Below, piece after piece: positions 44,201 to 56,012 of a stretch of 64,000 nt of DNA; within the stretch, counting starts at the first letter, position 1, and every line of letters starts with the position of its first letter. The position numbers were made by a program, and so were the translations under genes. The notes under the pieces are model-generated. The model did no database searches and had not been told where the DNA came from. It saw only the letters and a program-made list of their open reading frames with translations. The DNA lies in assembly GCA_032209605.1 (NCBI GenBank), contig JASFXZ010000045.1, forward strand, positions 1,922,001-1,986,000. Direction: 5' to 3'. Origin of the DNA: Mactromeris polynyma. Its lineage: Eukaryota; Mollusca; Bivalvia; Venerida; Mactridae.

Positions 44201-47200
44201 AGATTCAAGAAAGTTGCCAGTGTAATTAATCCAATAGTACATAAATGCATACTCGACTTTTAAATACTCAGTTATTGTAATTTAAATTGTTTCTACTCAC
44301 TATAATTATGTAAAAAATTGCTGATGTGAGAACTTTTTGACTCACAAAATTATGCACTAATGCAGTACCATGTAAGAACATATAATCACCTTTTGGATGT
44401 AAAATTCCATTACCATCTACCATAACAACATGGGGTAAACACTCCGGTTTGGTTTGTTTCAATGTATCAAACAATTCCACAATAAATGGTGCTTCCCTGA
44501 AGCCAAGAAAACCAGGAATGTAGGATGCTGTAAGCTCTATCATCTTGTAGTCCTCGTATATAATCTGAAAATCACATACAACAATCATAGTAACGAAAAC
44601 GATACACAGAAAATCTGTGTATCATGGGTATTATTATTATAATTTATCAGAAATATGAATTGGAGCAAGGGGGTCATGATACGCCTTACGAAAGTTGTAG
44701 GACTGCCTCACATGTCAGACAAATTTCAATTTACAAAGTCCCTGATCGAATTTCTGCTAAGTTGAGAAGATACCATGCATTCAAAACAGTAAATGTCAGA
44801 CAAATTTGTTTTGGTCGGAAAATAATACATGTAGTAAGTTTCTCTGACCAAATGTCAGAAATCTGTGAAGCAATACCTGGCAACCTGTCATGATAACCGA
44901 CATCAAGCCTGAATACATTTTTCTCATTCAAGCTAAAACTGTATTCTTCATTCTAAATGAAGAGATAAAGCAATACATTTGTATCTGCTGGTTTATTTTA
45001 GGCTTCATGATGTTTTTTCTCTTCTCAGGTGGCTATATAGTTTCCAACCACACACATTTCATTTTATTTTACTTAAACACCTTTTAATAGTGATGTTGAT
45101 GAAAGCAGACTATTATAGACATCAAAACGAACGTAGGGATTTAGACAATTTTTGTAGAAAATGTTCCAATTTATTGCTTTTAATTCAAAAACAGGGAATG
45201 ACGAAGGTTTCCTTACATCAAAAAAGTTTTCCATAACTGTTTTCATGTCAGAAATCATCAAACTCAACAGTTTATGCTTACAGAGTTATTCAGTGACGGT
45301 GAAGTATCTTTGAAGAAGTTAGGAGTAAATTGTCATATTTAGCAAATTATGTCATATTCAGCAAAATAAAAATATTTTCGTCGGCAAGAACATAATTACT
45401 TACCAAATATGCAAAGAAAGTTTTTTACATACAATATGTAATACAGCTTTAAATCAAAATATCCATACCAGGTTTTAAGTGTATAGAATAGACTTTTTCA
45501 TCTTCCTTGACAGGTCATATTTTTCAGAGGATATAATGTTTGGTAATAAAAAGCTTTCTATGCATTACTCTTGGTATCCTACCTTCAGCTTAGGGTATGA
45601 TAAAACAACCAAAGCTGCACATGCATTCACTTTGTCGCCTTTCACAAACGATATATCAACTCCTGCCACATAAAATGTTTCTCCCTTTGAATCTAAAAAT
45701 AACAAAATTCATAATAAGCAACACATTGTACCAAATGCAAGTAAATGTACATTAATAATTGGAATCAAGACCACATCATTAATGTGACCAAATTTTTGGA
45801 TGGACCAACTCAATAATCAGACCTCCTAAAAAAACAAAAACAAACTTTCTTCATAACAAACGGCAGTATTTTTTTGGAATTTCATTATACTTAGATTCAA
45901 TATATATGAAAAGAGTTGAAAACTGTTTACTATGAAAGGGAATACTCAATTAAGACAGCAGAAATAGATGACAGGTGGGATTTCGTGGGATTTCACCTTG
46001 GAAATAAACTTATTGGATTTCTTAGAAGGATTTGGGGATGCCAAGAAAGCCCTAGAACCATGGAAACCCCTCCATTTGTATCTGCAGAGTTGGTATGTTT
46101 GGTACACTAAAATGTAAAAAAAACAAAAAACATATTGAGTCCTATAAAAACATATCATGTACGTACATACACTTTATTCCTGGTACACAACTTTCTAGAA
46201 AATATTTTAACAATAGTATGTTGAGGGAAGTTCCTGTACCTTTGTCATTATAACATTGTAACATCTTGTGCAAATGCTTGTTGTCTTCCAACACAACTTT
46301 CTTCTTCAATTCTTCTTGTTCACTACAAAGAGAAAGAAAACATAAAAGCTAGACACTTGATGATATGTTGATAATTAAGTAGGGGTGAAAGATAAACAAG
46401 TTTGTATTGATATATTCTGTCATATATTTGACAATATATTTCTTTAGATTTATCAGTATGTGAATATAGGAATAGAAAATAAAGATTTGAAAGATCTTAA
46501 CTGGTGTTTTTTCCAATGATGTTATACAAAAACTGTTTTAAGTTAACAAACCAAAATGCTTCCAAACATCACTTTTCAGAGCCCCTTGAAACAAAGGGAT
46601 GCAGCCATTTCGTTTCTACAAGCAACTGGTACGACTAAAACACATACAAATGCTCACTGCACGGAGAATTATCAATGGCAAAGTAAAATGAATTAGACAA
46701 ACTTCCAGTAATAAACATGTTAAAGAAAATGAGATTATTTCAAATGTATCAATAATTATATTGCAAAATCTGCATCAATATTAGATCAACTTGTTCGTAT
46801 CAATTATGTACTGATATTGTTTCTATCAATGACACCCTTATAAATCAGTAAACAGACCACTTTCAGGCACGATGTTAATGTTTTACTTACAGTTAAGAAA
46901 GAGTCATACTGGGCCACATTCACAAAACAGTGCCCCCCCACAGATCCATATTTGTACATAATAATGAATGGTGGGGGTGTATAATATAAAAACTAAAATG
47001 ATTTATAATGGGGAATAGAACATGCAAAATGTGTAGGGGAAGAGGGGAAAAACTGAACTGAAGGAAATGGAAACTTAGCTATGCAATGGCCTTACAGCCA
47101 TGGAACTGTAAGATTTAATGTTGTGGGCTTAAACCAGCTCAACTTTAAATGCATTTTGAATGGACCCTGGTAGCACTTGAAAATCCTTTTAACTTTTTAA

Positions 47201-48049
47201 GCTTACAGATAAGATTTACTATGAAATGATATGGTATGTATATAATTATGCACTAAGATTACCTTTCCCACTGTTTTCGTACTTCATCTGACAACTGGGT
47301 GTCTGGTCTAGATGTTTGATCAGCAGAATTCACCAGCCCCAAAGGTACAGCAATATAATCATAGCAGAATTCCCTGTTAGTAGGAGAAAATGATACACTA
47401 TAAAGATGTGCAAAGCATATGTGCTAAAATATTCAGTAGCACATAAACAATAACCCAATGTGAAATACTGCACTCTCTCTACTGTTTCTGGATCCCCATT
47501 AAGCCCACATTTCCTCCAATTCAGTCCTGGACATCCTTTCTTGTGTGGATTGACTGTGACAGGATGACAGCTCATATAAGGACATCAGCTTGACAGATTC
47601 TGGGCACAAGGCTTAGACAAGGCAGTAAATTTTGATTTATATGTTTAAATTATTTCACTATTTTACCTATATGTTTGTCTCGCAAAATGGATTTGGACGA
47701 CAGGACTTGAATATTTAATTCAGTCTATTAAGTCGATCGGTCTGTTATGCAAGCTCTTTATGAGCTTATGTTATTTGTAAATTTGTCTTGCCAACTCAAA
47801 ATAAAACTTATCTATCTATGATTTTTTCACTTACGGGAGTCTTAATAGTCAAATTTAATCAATTGGTATAGATTCTATACCAATTAATTGAATATGACTG
47901 ACTAAATATCGTTTTCAGGAATCTGTGTCAGAAACATAACATTATATTTTCAGCAGCTACCAACTACTGTAAAAGTATGCTTACACTTCGTCTAGAATGT
48001 TTTCTGATGCTGAATACAAATCTTACCGCAAAGTTCTCATCCAAGACAT
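41148..48049 (-). CDS. ENDOV: Endonuclease V (inosine-specific endoribonuclease), whole gene
   Basis: Nine exons joined in phase give about 295 residues (human 282): 48049-48027, 47373-47263, 46322-46240, 45692-45583, 44564-44390, 44150-44038, 43491-43423, 41737-41609, 41222-41148. Metal-binding and catalytic residues are visible: Asp85 in AGVDISF, Glu133 in GFLGFREAPF, Asp159 in VMVDGNGILH and His246 in SPGHRV. The conserved VAKKLFQVGGLEKN and VPEPVR segments are present. Family knowledge: cuts RNA, and DNA less well, one base 3' of inosine. Odd: the PYIPG wedge motif reads SYIPG (Ser123), and the N-terminus carries about 35 extra residues. It is convergent with PBX. Identity is secure; the first exon is less so. 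Confidence 0.96.
41609..41737 (-). CDS. ENDOV: ENDOV exon 8
   Basis: 43 codons, phase 0 at both ends: ALRSCDGSKNPIYVSPGHRV, then TMETAVRLVHSCCNVRVPEP-VRT. Contains the GHR motif (His246) and VPEPVR. Donor ACG|GTAAGT, acceptor TTACAG. Confidence 0.96.
43423..43491 (-). CDS. ENDOV: ENDOV exon 7
   Basis: 23 codons, phase 0 at both ends: IDRLMKGGDTFPLVVDSGRT-LGM, matching the family loop before the GMALRS strand. Confidence 0.94.
43615..43818 (+). repeat. Dispersed repeat family D, copy 2
   Basis: Same orientation and block order as 18655-18830, ending GTCTTCTGTCTACAGGCCTG then TGTATTCC. Confidence 0.65.
44038..44150 (-). CDS. ENDOV: ENDOV exon 6
   Basis: Completes Glu168 then FGSACHIGVLLDLPCIGVAK and KLFQVGGLEKNEEHREK. 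Glu168 stands where most family members have Gly, a consequence of the split codon at this junction (G|AG). Confidence 0.96.
44390..44564 (-). CDS. ENDOV: ENDOV exon 5 (catalytic Glu and second Asp)
   Basis: 58 codons plus one base: IIYEDYKMIELTASYIPGFL, GFREAPFIVELFDTLKQTKP, then ECLPHVVMVDGNGILHPK. Carries Glu133 and Asp159. Acceptor ATTTTCAG, donor AAAAG|GTGATT. Confidence 0.97.
45583..45692 (-). CDS. ENDOV: ENDOV exon 4 (first catalytic Asp)
   Basis: Encodes DSKGETFYVAGVDISFVKGD and KVNACAALVVLSYPKLK. Asp85 in GVDISF is the first metal ligand. Acceptor TTTTTAG, donor AAG|GTAGGA. Confidence 0.97.
45765..45835. repeat. Dispersed repeat family A, partial copy 3
   Basis: ATCAAGACCACATCATTAAT, TGGATGGACCAACTC and AATAATCAGACCTCCTAAA follow the family A order. 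Confidence 0.45.
46240..46322 (-). CDS. ENDOV: ENDOV exon 3
   Basis: Completes Ser45 and encodes EQEELKKKVVLEDNKHLHKM-LQCYNDK, corresponding to the WKREQARLKAHVV helix of the human protein. Confidence 0.92.
47263..47373 (-). CDS. ENDOV: ENDOV exon 2 (N-terminal extension)
   Basis: Between CCTACTAACAG and AAAG|GTAATC. Encodes REFCYDYIAVPLGLVNSADQ then TSRPDTQLSDEVRKQWE. The last ten residues match the family's first helix; the rest is not conserved as far as I recall. Confidence 0.8.
47640..47820 (+). mobile_element. LINE 3' tail fragment
   Basis: TTGTCTTGCCAACTCAAAAT then AAAACTTATCTATCTATG looks like the usual end of a CR1/L2-type LINE: a NCCAAC-AAATAAA phrase followed by a short microsatellite tail. 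No RT coding is left. Confidence 0.5.
48027..48049 (-). CDS. ENDOV: ENDOV exon 1 (start codon)
   Basis: ATG then MSWMRTL and two bases (CG) before the strong donor GTAAGA. Phase 2 fits the acceptor of exon 2 and continues its open frame, which itself has no Met. Chosen on phase and donor quality only. Confidence 0.6.
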
Positions 48050-48479
48050 CTTTCCTGGTTAATCGGTTTTCTCCAAGCGTCTGGGATGCAATGATCAATT
48101 AGAGCTTAATCGTTAAAACTCGGTGTTCATTTCTTCGCAAATGAAAGTTTAGAAACAAATTACGAATAAGTACTGTTTATGTCAACCAAATCCAGTATAC
48201 TGCTATAATATTTAACGTAGCTTTTCATGGATTAGAACTGATTTTTGTCATAACATTGCATCACCTAGATTATCTGCCCCTGAACACTATGTTTTCGGCA
48301 AAGCGCTTGAAGAGCTTAGAGCGGAAAGCACAGAGATGTAACGCAAATAATGTGTATGTCAAATAATAAATGATTATTATATAGTATTTTTATCTAAACC
48401 AATACAACTACAGCATCTTCGCTATTTCAATTTGCGCCGATCATATTTTTAATGATATTTCTTGTTGATCTCTAGTTGT
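48050..48479 (-). promoter_or_regulatory. ENDOV 5' flank
   Basis: About 430 bp between the predicted start codon and the LINE. It should contain the promoter if exon 1 is right. No TATA or CCAAT element stood out. Confidence 0.35.
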
Positions 48480-50276
48480 AAAGGATAATAAGATTCTGGA
48501 AATATATTTAATCAAAGCAAGAAGAGAACATAGGGGTTTCCCTATAAAGTCCAACGGGAAACTGTTCAGTGACAGCAACACCAAGACCAACATACTCCTA
48601 CGCCAATTTAGCTCAGACTTCACGAGATCAGTAAACAAAACCATGCCTTCAGTAGACAAACGAGTGAATGATGACATCCCACTAATGAATATCACAGAAG
48701 AAGCTAGGTGTAGCTAAACTTCTAAGAAGCTTGAATGTCAATAAAGCAACTGGCCCAGACAATATCCCTAACAGACTCCTACAGGAATGTTACAAGGAAT
48801 TAGCACCCCTCATAGCCAGAGTATTCCAGAGATCACTTGAGACAGGTACACTGCCTTCAGACTGGAAAAACGGCAATGTTTCACCCGTCTTCAAGAAAGG
48901 GGAACGTCACTCAGACGAAAACTACATACCAGTATCACTAACATCTGTAACTTCGAAACTACTAGAACACATCGTTTGCCGCCATGTCATTACCACATAG
49001 AATATAACAAGGTACTCACAGACCGCAACCATGGCTTTAGATCTGGTTTCTCATGCGACACCCAACTAGCAGTCACCATAGACGATCTTTCCAAAACTTT
49101 GATATGAACGTACAAACAGATGTCGTCATTTTAGATTTTTCCAAAGCTTTTGACACCGTTCCACACGAGAAACTACTCCACAAACTTGAAAACTATGGCA
49201 TGAGAGGCTCCTTACTAGAATGGATGCAGTCACTCCTTTGCAACCGTCAAATGAGAGTAGTTGTTGATGGCGAGTCATCAAAAGAAGCCGAAGTCTTATC
49301 TGGTGTCCCTCAGGGTACAGTACTTGGACCAATACGTACTCTTCCTCTGTCATATTAATGACCTACCTGATGCAGTTACATCTCAAGTACGCCTCTTCGC
49401 AGATGATTGTCTACTATACAGACGTATACATTCCATTGTTGATCAACACAGACTACAGAAAGATCTAGAAAACCTTGCAGTATGGGCTAAAAACTGGGAC
49501 ATGAAATTCAACGCCAAAAAGTGCTACGTCTTCAGCATCAAGAAAAGACTACATCATTTCTATAACCTAGACAACACCATCCTGAAATCCGTCTAAAACA
49601 ATCCCTATATAGGACTCCTCATATCTGACGACTTGAAGTGGTCCAACCACATATCCAAGGTCTGCAGCAAGGCAAGTGCCACACTCGGCTTCCCGAGACG
49701 TAACCCTAGACACTGCTCAGCAACATGCAGAAGAAATGCCTACATGTCTCTGGTTACCCATAACTGAAACCGGACATCGACAGGCTGGAAAAGATACAAC
49801 GTCGCGCAGCTAGATTCATCTGCGGCGACTACATAACACGCACCCCTGGCACTGTCACCAAAATGTTACAAGTCCCAGCAGTGAGGGATCGAAAAAGGGC
49901 TCTCCGCCGGTGCCGGCCATACCCTCTCATAGTTATCTTGACTCTATACCTAAAAACAAACGTCGCATAAGAGCAACCCGATATAGTTACTGTGTTAGTG
50001 AAAACAGTGTATCTCATTATGAAACAAACAATTCTAAGTGTTACAAATTAATACAGTGTAATACTAACTGTTACCAAAATTCTTTTTTTCCACGTACAAT
50101 CATAGACTGGAATCAACTCGACGAAGAGACTGTAATAAGTAAAACAATACCAACATTCAGTGTGAAAGTGAACAATTTAAATAAGTATTAAACTCTATAG
50201 GCGCTCTCTCCTCCGTCTTTTTCAAGTGCCAGTATTGGACTATAAGACGAACCTATACAGATACAGATACAGACAT
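48480..50276 (+). pseudogene. CR1/L2-type non-LTR retrotransposon, reverse transcriptase relic
   Basis: Successive frames encode RT landmarks: GKLFSDSNTKTNILLRQFSS (48555), NKATGPDNIPNRLL (48740), GTLPSDWKNGNVSPVFKKG (48846), LDFSKAFDTVPHEKLLHKL (49131), SGVPQGTVLGP (49299), the catalytic FADD box in RLFADDCLLY (49390), and the RAARFICGDY and WNQLDEETV ends (about 49805 and 50110). Frame changes and stops (near 48716, 48998, 49106, 49356 and 49595) make it inactive. It is 5'-truncated (no endonuclease domain) and ends in a CAGATACAGATACAGA tail. Its 5' end is 430 bp from ENDOV, pointing away from it. Confidence 0.9.
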
Positions 50277-50984
50277 ATATCGGATAGCATATTTTAGATG
50301 AAGCCGATGGATGAATGGATAATCGATGATTATCAACGCGATGTACAGGAGTGCATTTAAAATATTTACGATAAAAACGCGATATTATATGTGGTACTAG
50401 TATTAATGTATCTTGGGATGGAAATTTGTCCACTATTATTAGCCAAATGCAAGATTATCTCTATTGGTTCGACTGCTGTTATTAATTGTCACGCATTGTC
50501 GACGTCATTGGAGCACTAAAATATCTGTTTTTACAATTGGAGAGAAAAAAAGAAAAGGAATATCTATAGATGTCTTTAGGACGCAGAATCAGAATGATTA
50601 TTAGTATTTTATATAATGGGCTTTGATTGGTTTGAAAACTAGTTCCATTTTCTTCTAGATTTGGTATGATATTGACTCATATATAATTTATACTTACAAG
50701 GCAAAGGGTTCGGAAATAACAAAGACCTAGGTCTTTTGAAATAAATTCATTCTAACGAAAGCACACAATCTTCCTTCCTACGTGAATGATTTATATGATT
50801 TGAAGAAAATTGGAAATGAATTATCCAGTTTATGATTTTCTGCTTGACTTATTATTCAAAAACACATCCAGTGATATTCCCTAAATACGCAAAATGATAT
50901 GAAATATTAATTAGAAATATATCACCTCAATAAAGCAATACAATCTTCATCTTCATTTCTTGAGCATCCAGTTGTCGAGGAATA
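50277..50984. other. Intergenic, nothing recognised
   Basis: AT-rich sequence with no coding, repeat or RNA signal that I can support. Confidence 0.6.
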
Positions 50985-51044
50985 GTGAACAAAAGGACAA
51001 AGTCGGCTTGTTCGAATACATTTATATCGAAAATGGATATGTTA

Positions 51045-51323
51045 CGAGTGGTTTTAATTCAATTTAAATTTGGTTTCGCATATGCTGATAACTATGGGGT
51101 TTTATACCGAATCTATCAAGGTTCTACAATTCTACATGCATCACGCTTACCGTTAGTTCGGTGTGCAATAGAGAACTTAGGCCTGCATGCGTTTGGAATA
51201 GCGTTCAATCCTGTTAACGGTGCTTGTGCTTCAATAAACCACGAATGGTTAACTGATAAACCAACTGACGAAGGTCTGATATACATGGAAACAATCGGCA
51301 ACAGCCAAGAGTTTGTTCCACCG
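51045..51323 (+). CDS. Orphan exon-like ORF, PAN/Apple-like in style
   Basis: Part of the longest single open frame in the window (51419 is its end). The coding-like part reads FAYADNYGVLYRIYQGSTIL, HASRLPLVRCAIENLGLHAF, then GIAFNPVNGACASINHEWLT, and stops resembling protein at a good donor, CCACCG|GTATGT (51324). Two cysteines and the C-A-x(n)-F-x-F/A-x-F-N-P-x-N-G-x-C pattern recall PAN/Apple or related extracellular modules, but I cannot assign a family. No neighbouring exons were found. It could be a broken gene or one exon of a gene running off to the right. Confidence 0.35.
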
Positions 51324-51419
51324 GTATGTATGAGAAACTGGATGATACTAATAATAATAATAGCTTTTTTTCAGAAGGTGAACACAAAAGACAGTAAGCT
51401 TTACATGGATACATTATAA

Positions 51420-52433
51420 GAACATAATTATAACAAATACAAAGCACGTCTTATTTCCATGAGGCCTTCCATGAATAATTATAAAAATGTTAAACTGTTG
51501 AGAGTTACACTTTTTTCTTAAAGTTATAATGAATTGATTATTTATGAAACATATAACATACATGTAGAACTAATATTAACAATTTAGACAACATGTGCTA
51601 AATATCTTAACTTGGAGAAACAACATTAAAAGCAATATAACAGACACAAAGACAAAAAAGTTATGAAAGAATCCAATTGTTTTTTGTTATTGCAAAAAAA
51701 GGAATTTATTATATATTTTTTTAAATTGTGTCTAAGATTTCATTGAACGAATATTTCATTGAACGAATATAAGAATACCATTTCATTATGGAATGTGATA
51801 CGTATCTTCGGAAATTCGTAAACAATGTTTACCCTGAACGAAGTGCTTGTGTATCAATTTTTGTTATTTTTTTCATTCTTCTGGGAACATTTTGATATAA
51901 TTTTCTCAAAATGTGAAAACATGATGCATTTATCTGGTATGGCTGCGTCTTTTAGATATTTGCCCTTATACCGCCTCAGTATTGTTTCCCGATGTTTCCC
52001 ATGGATATGTGCGGGGAGGCATTGTTTTGTGTATGTGGCGTTTCTGTAACATCTTAATCTTTGTTTTCTGTAAAAAAAACCATCTTAATCTTTGTTTTCT
52101 GTAACATTTTAATCTTTGTTTTCTGTAACATCTTAATCTTTATTTTCTGTAACATCTTAATAAATTTTGTTCTGTAACAACTTAATATTTCTTTTCTGTT
52201 AATGACATTTCCTGCTCTCCCTCATCATTCGTTCTTAAATTCCGCGTACATGAGTGTTTTTACCAGTCTACTGTAATGTTATACTATACAATATGGACAG
52301 CAACTTAACGGATGAACATGAATGAGTAGTGATTATTATATATAAACTTTATAAATACGTGTATATAAATGTATATTATATCTAATATGTCTCAATTTAA
52401 AATATAATACAGACACACATTTCTTCACCGACT
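51420..52433. other. Intergenic with short tandem repeats
   Basis: Holds a two-copy 16-bp repeat (TTTCATTGAACGAATA, 51738-51769) and the 26-bp array at 52049-52202. No gene was recognised. Confidence 0.6.
52049..52202. repeat. Tandem array, about 26 bp, six copies
   Basis: Units of the form ACATCTTAATCTTTGTTTTC-TGTA repeat about six times with rising divergence towards the right. Confidence 0.85.
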
Positions 52434-53133
52434 ATACTATCTGACGTCACAAAGAAACGCTACACCTGTCTTTAAGTTCGTATATTTAATACGCTAGGGT
52501 GGTTACAACAAAAACTGATGTCACAGACTGAAATATAGAGACTTTTAAACATTTCTGTAATTTTTCATTCGATATAACCGCCGTTGAGGCGTTTAAAATG
52601 GCGAAACAAAAACATTACCCTGTGCAAAATGTCAGTATCGTTTATGTCCTCCCTGACTTGCAACAACTGCTTGTAGTCTTGATCCACACACGTTACGCAG
52701 CATGTACCGTGGAATGCGTGCCCACTCCCCACGTAGAGCGTCAGTTAATTCCTGGACGTTCCGTGGTTGGGGGTGACGCTGACGCATTCCAGCATTCCCA
52801 AAGCCCGTGCTCGATTTTCATTATTTAGTCATTTTAATTCCTTTCAATTTCCAAATTTCTTTGTGAATTCCCACTTGTAAATAAACTGCAACATGTAATT
52901 GTGTACGACCGACCGACACAACCTCGTGACAAACGCGCACAGGGCTCACGTGCGGCAATTCATACCTGGGAACATGGGGATCAGAGCGGTGATTTTTTTT
53001 CGCCTCATTAGGCGCGTTATTGGCTATTTATACGGTATGTCGGAAAGGACTTGGAAATTCAGAAAAACAAACAAGTTATTCACTTATTCACTTTTTTCAT
53101 TGTAGCGTTTCTTTTTGACGTCATTGTATAGTA
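52434..53133 (-). mobile_element. Tc1-like DNA transposon remnant with terminal inverted repeats
   Basis: The left end TGACGTCACAAAGAAACGCT (to 52463) and right end AGCGTTTCTTTTTGACGTCA (53104-53123) are inverted complements with one mismatch and a one-base length difference. The similarity extends outwards into the TATACTAT-type ends. Between them, on the minus strand near 52650-52800, a frame reads PQPRNVQELTDALRGEWARI, PRYMLRNVCGSRLQAVV, ASQGGHKRY: the C-terminal end of a Tc1-family transposase. At about 700 bp it is internally deleted; the DDE core is missing. Confidence 0.85.
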
Positions 53134-55547
53134 TCTAAAGTATTTGAGGTGAGTTTGATCTCAGTCGAAAACAGATGTATGTACTGGAACAAAAATAAAT
53201 GGCAGTGCGTATATATATATTTAAGACTTAGGTGAATGTCAATATAAGGTCTGACACTGGGTTCTATAGTATTTTAGGGGACATAAAGGTTTTGATCACA
53301 AGCTTATGGCATATAATAATACAGTCTATACTACCCATCTTTGGTTATTTACATACAATTGAAGACTAACAAACAAACGAAATCAAGAAGTGTTTATTTT
53401 TTCAGATTTAAAATACTGTTTAGAAAAGATAGCGATTATCTTTTGAATGCCCTTGTACAATATCACGATTCGTTACTGAGTTGTAGAGCGAAATTCAATA
53501 ACAAATGGTCGTCATATTGAGTGGCGTTACCTCTACAATGGACTGTAAACAAAATGGAGAAGTTAAGTTTCCGGGCAGCTGGAGCTAGCTTTGAGGTAAA
53601 GACCGCTAAATTTGTAAAAAAGTACATGTAATGAACAAACATAAATAATGGTCACTATCCTTTCGTTTTTTCCCTATCTTGTCTTCTGTATCTGAGTAAT
53701 ATAGTAAAAAGTGTGAAACAGTAAATACACCATATAGTGTATATGCTGGTACATTTTCCCTGGTAAAGTCATATTTCTCTTAAAGATAATAGACTGGCAT
53801 CTCAGGAGAATTCATGTTAACCGTCAGTCTAATACGCATTGTTTGAATAAATACAATTTAAGAACAAAAACTCTGAAGAACTTCTCTCCAAAAGTGTACA
53901 GATTGTTAAATATTGGAATTAAATTATTGTCCGTTGTTTGTTTATTTTGTTATTTGGGCACGAAATATTGTTATGTCTATATCGCGGACAATATCGATCG
54001 TTGACCAGTGTGTTAATTTACGGGGACATTTTGTGTACAAATGTTGACTGAAGTTTTTGAAGTCAAAATACTTTTTCAATGGATAATTCTTCCACTAGTT
54101 TGTTTCAATGTTCTTTCTTCTTTATCCGACTGTCATAAGAACACAGCTATATTATTACGCGTCTGTGACGCCATGTGACGCCATTTGTAATTACTCTTTT
54201 ATAATCTACAGTAGAGTTTATCAATATAACTATAGCGCATTATATGAACATCCTAATCGAAGCAATATGAACATTTATTGCAAAATGGAGAATTACACCA
54301 GGGAGTGGTTTTGGTTATGTTGAAGATGGTTTGATATTAATTAACACTATTTTGTTTCCAGATTTATCACGATGACCAATGGATAACCACATTCAATGAT
54401 GCAACAAGTCCTCATTTTTCGTTTGACTTTAAACTCGTTACAATATGGCTTTCACCAGACAGTTATTTCAAGTTACATCGCATTGTTTATACTCAGTAGA
54501 TAAAAGCGTCTGTTCCTTTATAGAGATTACATCGGCATTTATTACATTTATACAGATCAAAAGAGAAAAACCCGCCATTTGTATTTTAAGAATCTTCACT
54601 ACACGACAAAGTGATCTTAAATGACGCTGGTAACTTTGATAGGCTTACGCCGGCGTTATGATCGTGCAATTCAAAAGAATGGTAAATTTTATAGCTCACT
54701 GCAATCAAAATCAATAGAAGATGCATCCAACGGTTTTGTAGAAACAGGTGAAATATAACGAGTGGGTAAGCACGTCTAGTAATGTTATATTAATAAAATA
54801 TATATTATTGCACCTAGTACCCAGCTCTCGCTAAAAACTTTACTTAAATATTTATGTGAAATTCTGAACTATCTGATACAAACTTCAATACAAACGAAAA
54901 CATTGAATAATTATAATTCTGTTGATGTCACCAAAATATCTAGAGCTGTGCACGTGTTCGTCATAGATAAAACAATGACAAGAGAACAAAGACTATTGTT
55001 TCGTAACATAGCAACATCGAATCAATTGTAACAATTCTGTAGGGACACCATTTGAATACTTTAATGCAAAACTCATTAAATACAATTTTTAATGATGACA
55101 CCTTTATAAATAAGTATGTATTTAATTGAATAACAATCTGCCTTTCTAAAAATAGGCATATCTGCAGCAAGGGCTGCGTTGTATGGAATGACCCAGCACT
55201 TGCTCAATATAGTCGTTTCATGTTTTTTTTATCAATTGAAATGTGCATGACTGAACAACATATTATTTTGTTTAATCACGTTCGCCAGAAGTGTTGTAAC
55301 ATGCTGTTTGATAAATTACAATTATTTCCGAGGGTAGTTGTATAAATGTAAGTTACAGAAAGATGCAGTTTAAGTGTACGACAGGCAGAAGTTCTGGACA
55401 GGATGTACCGTATGTACGAATTCTCAAATATAGGAGTAAAGTTCAAATTATTGAAATATGTTTGACTTCATCATTCACTGTTTTTTTTAAATATTATAAC
55501 TGGAAATCAGAATGTGTAATAGAATGTCCTTTCTTTTGCAAACACAA
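53134..55547. other. Intergenic, nothing recognised
   Basis: 2.4 kb of AT-rich DNA. Short open frames on both strands lack homology, codon structure or splice context. Confidence 0.6.
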
Positions 55548-55620
55548 GCCCGGTAAATCAGTGGTAGAACGTTCGTCTAGGATGCGATATGTCACGTGTT
55601 CGTGTCCCGGTTGCGACATA
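55548..55620 (+). repeat. tRNA-like SINE head
   Basis: GCCCGGTAAATCAGTGGTAG (A-box region) and GTGTTCGTGTCCCGG (decayed B box) in tRNA-like spacing. The acceptor stem pairs poorly and there is no 3' CCA context, so it is a tRNA-derived repeat rather than a tRNA gene. Confidence 0.65.
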
Positions 55621-56012
55621 CCAATGTTGTTTAAATGGTTCTAATAGCTTTCTTTCCTAAGCTCGGTATTATAATGAAAGAGACAGTACTGATCATAGGA
55701 GATTGTCACGAATTATTTCCCTTTATTTCCCTTCTAGAGTTCTCTCCTTTTGCCCCTTCTATTCAATTTTCAATTCTTTATTTGATGATTCAGGTCACCA
55801 GCCCATACATCAGCAATGAACATATATACATACATATACAAACAAGTCGCATGTCAGTACACATATAAATACAAACACGCTTCATACAATGTTCTAACAC
55901 TACCAAATTACATATAACCATTCAAATATAGACAAGTCCACCCACAAATACAGCATAACACAACCTCACTCATATGCATGTATTTATACAAGAAGTATAA
56001 CGCTTTTCACAT

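Larger units (their letters stand above)
41223..48026 (-). other. ENDOV introns (eight)
   Basis: Lengths from 239 to about 1,685 bp. Contents seen: dispersed repeat family D (43615-43818), a weak family A match (45765-45835), a single hairpin-family arm (AGGGGTGAAAGATAAACAAG, 46382-46401) and a LINE 3'-tail-like sequence (47640-47820). No other exon-like homology was found. Confidence 0.6.

Noticed and set aside
44624..45236. Overlapping plus-strand open frames inside ENDOV introns
   Set aside because: They lie antisense to intron sequence, lack homology and have ordinary AT-rich composition.
47330..47575. Minus-strand open frame across ENDOV exon 2 in another frame
   Set aside because: The exon 2 frame that continues into WESEQEEL is the one matching the endonuclease V family.
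53460..53600. Possible small gene around the ATGGAGAAG near 53552
   Set aside because: The frame closes quickly and has no supported splice partner.
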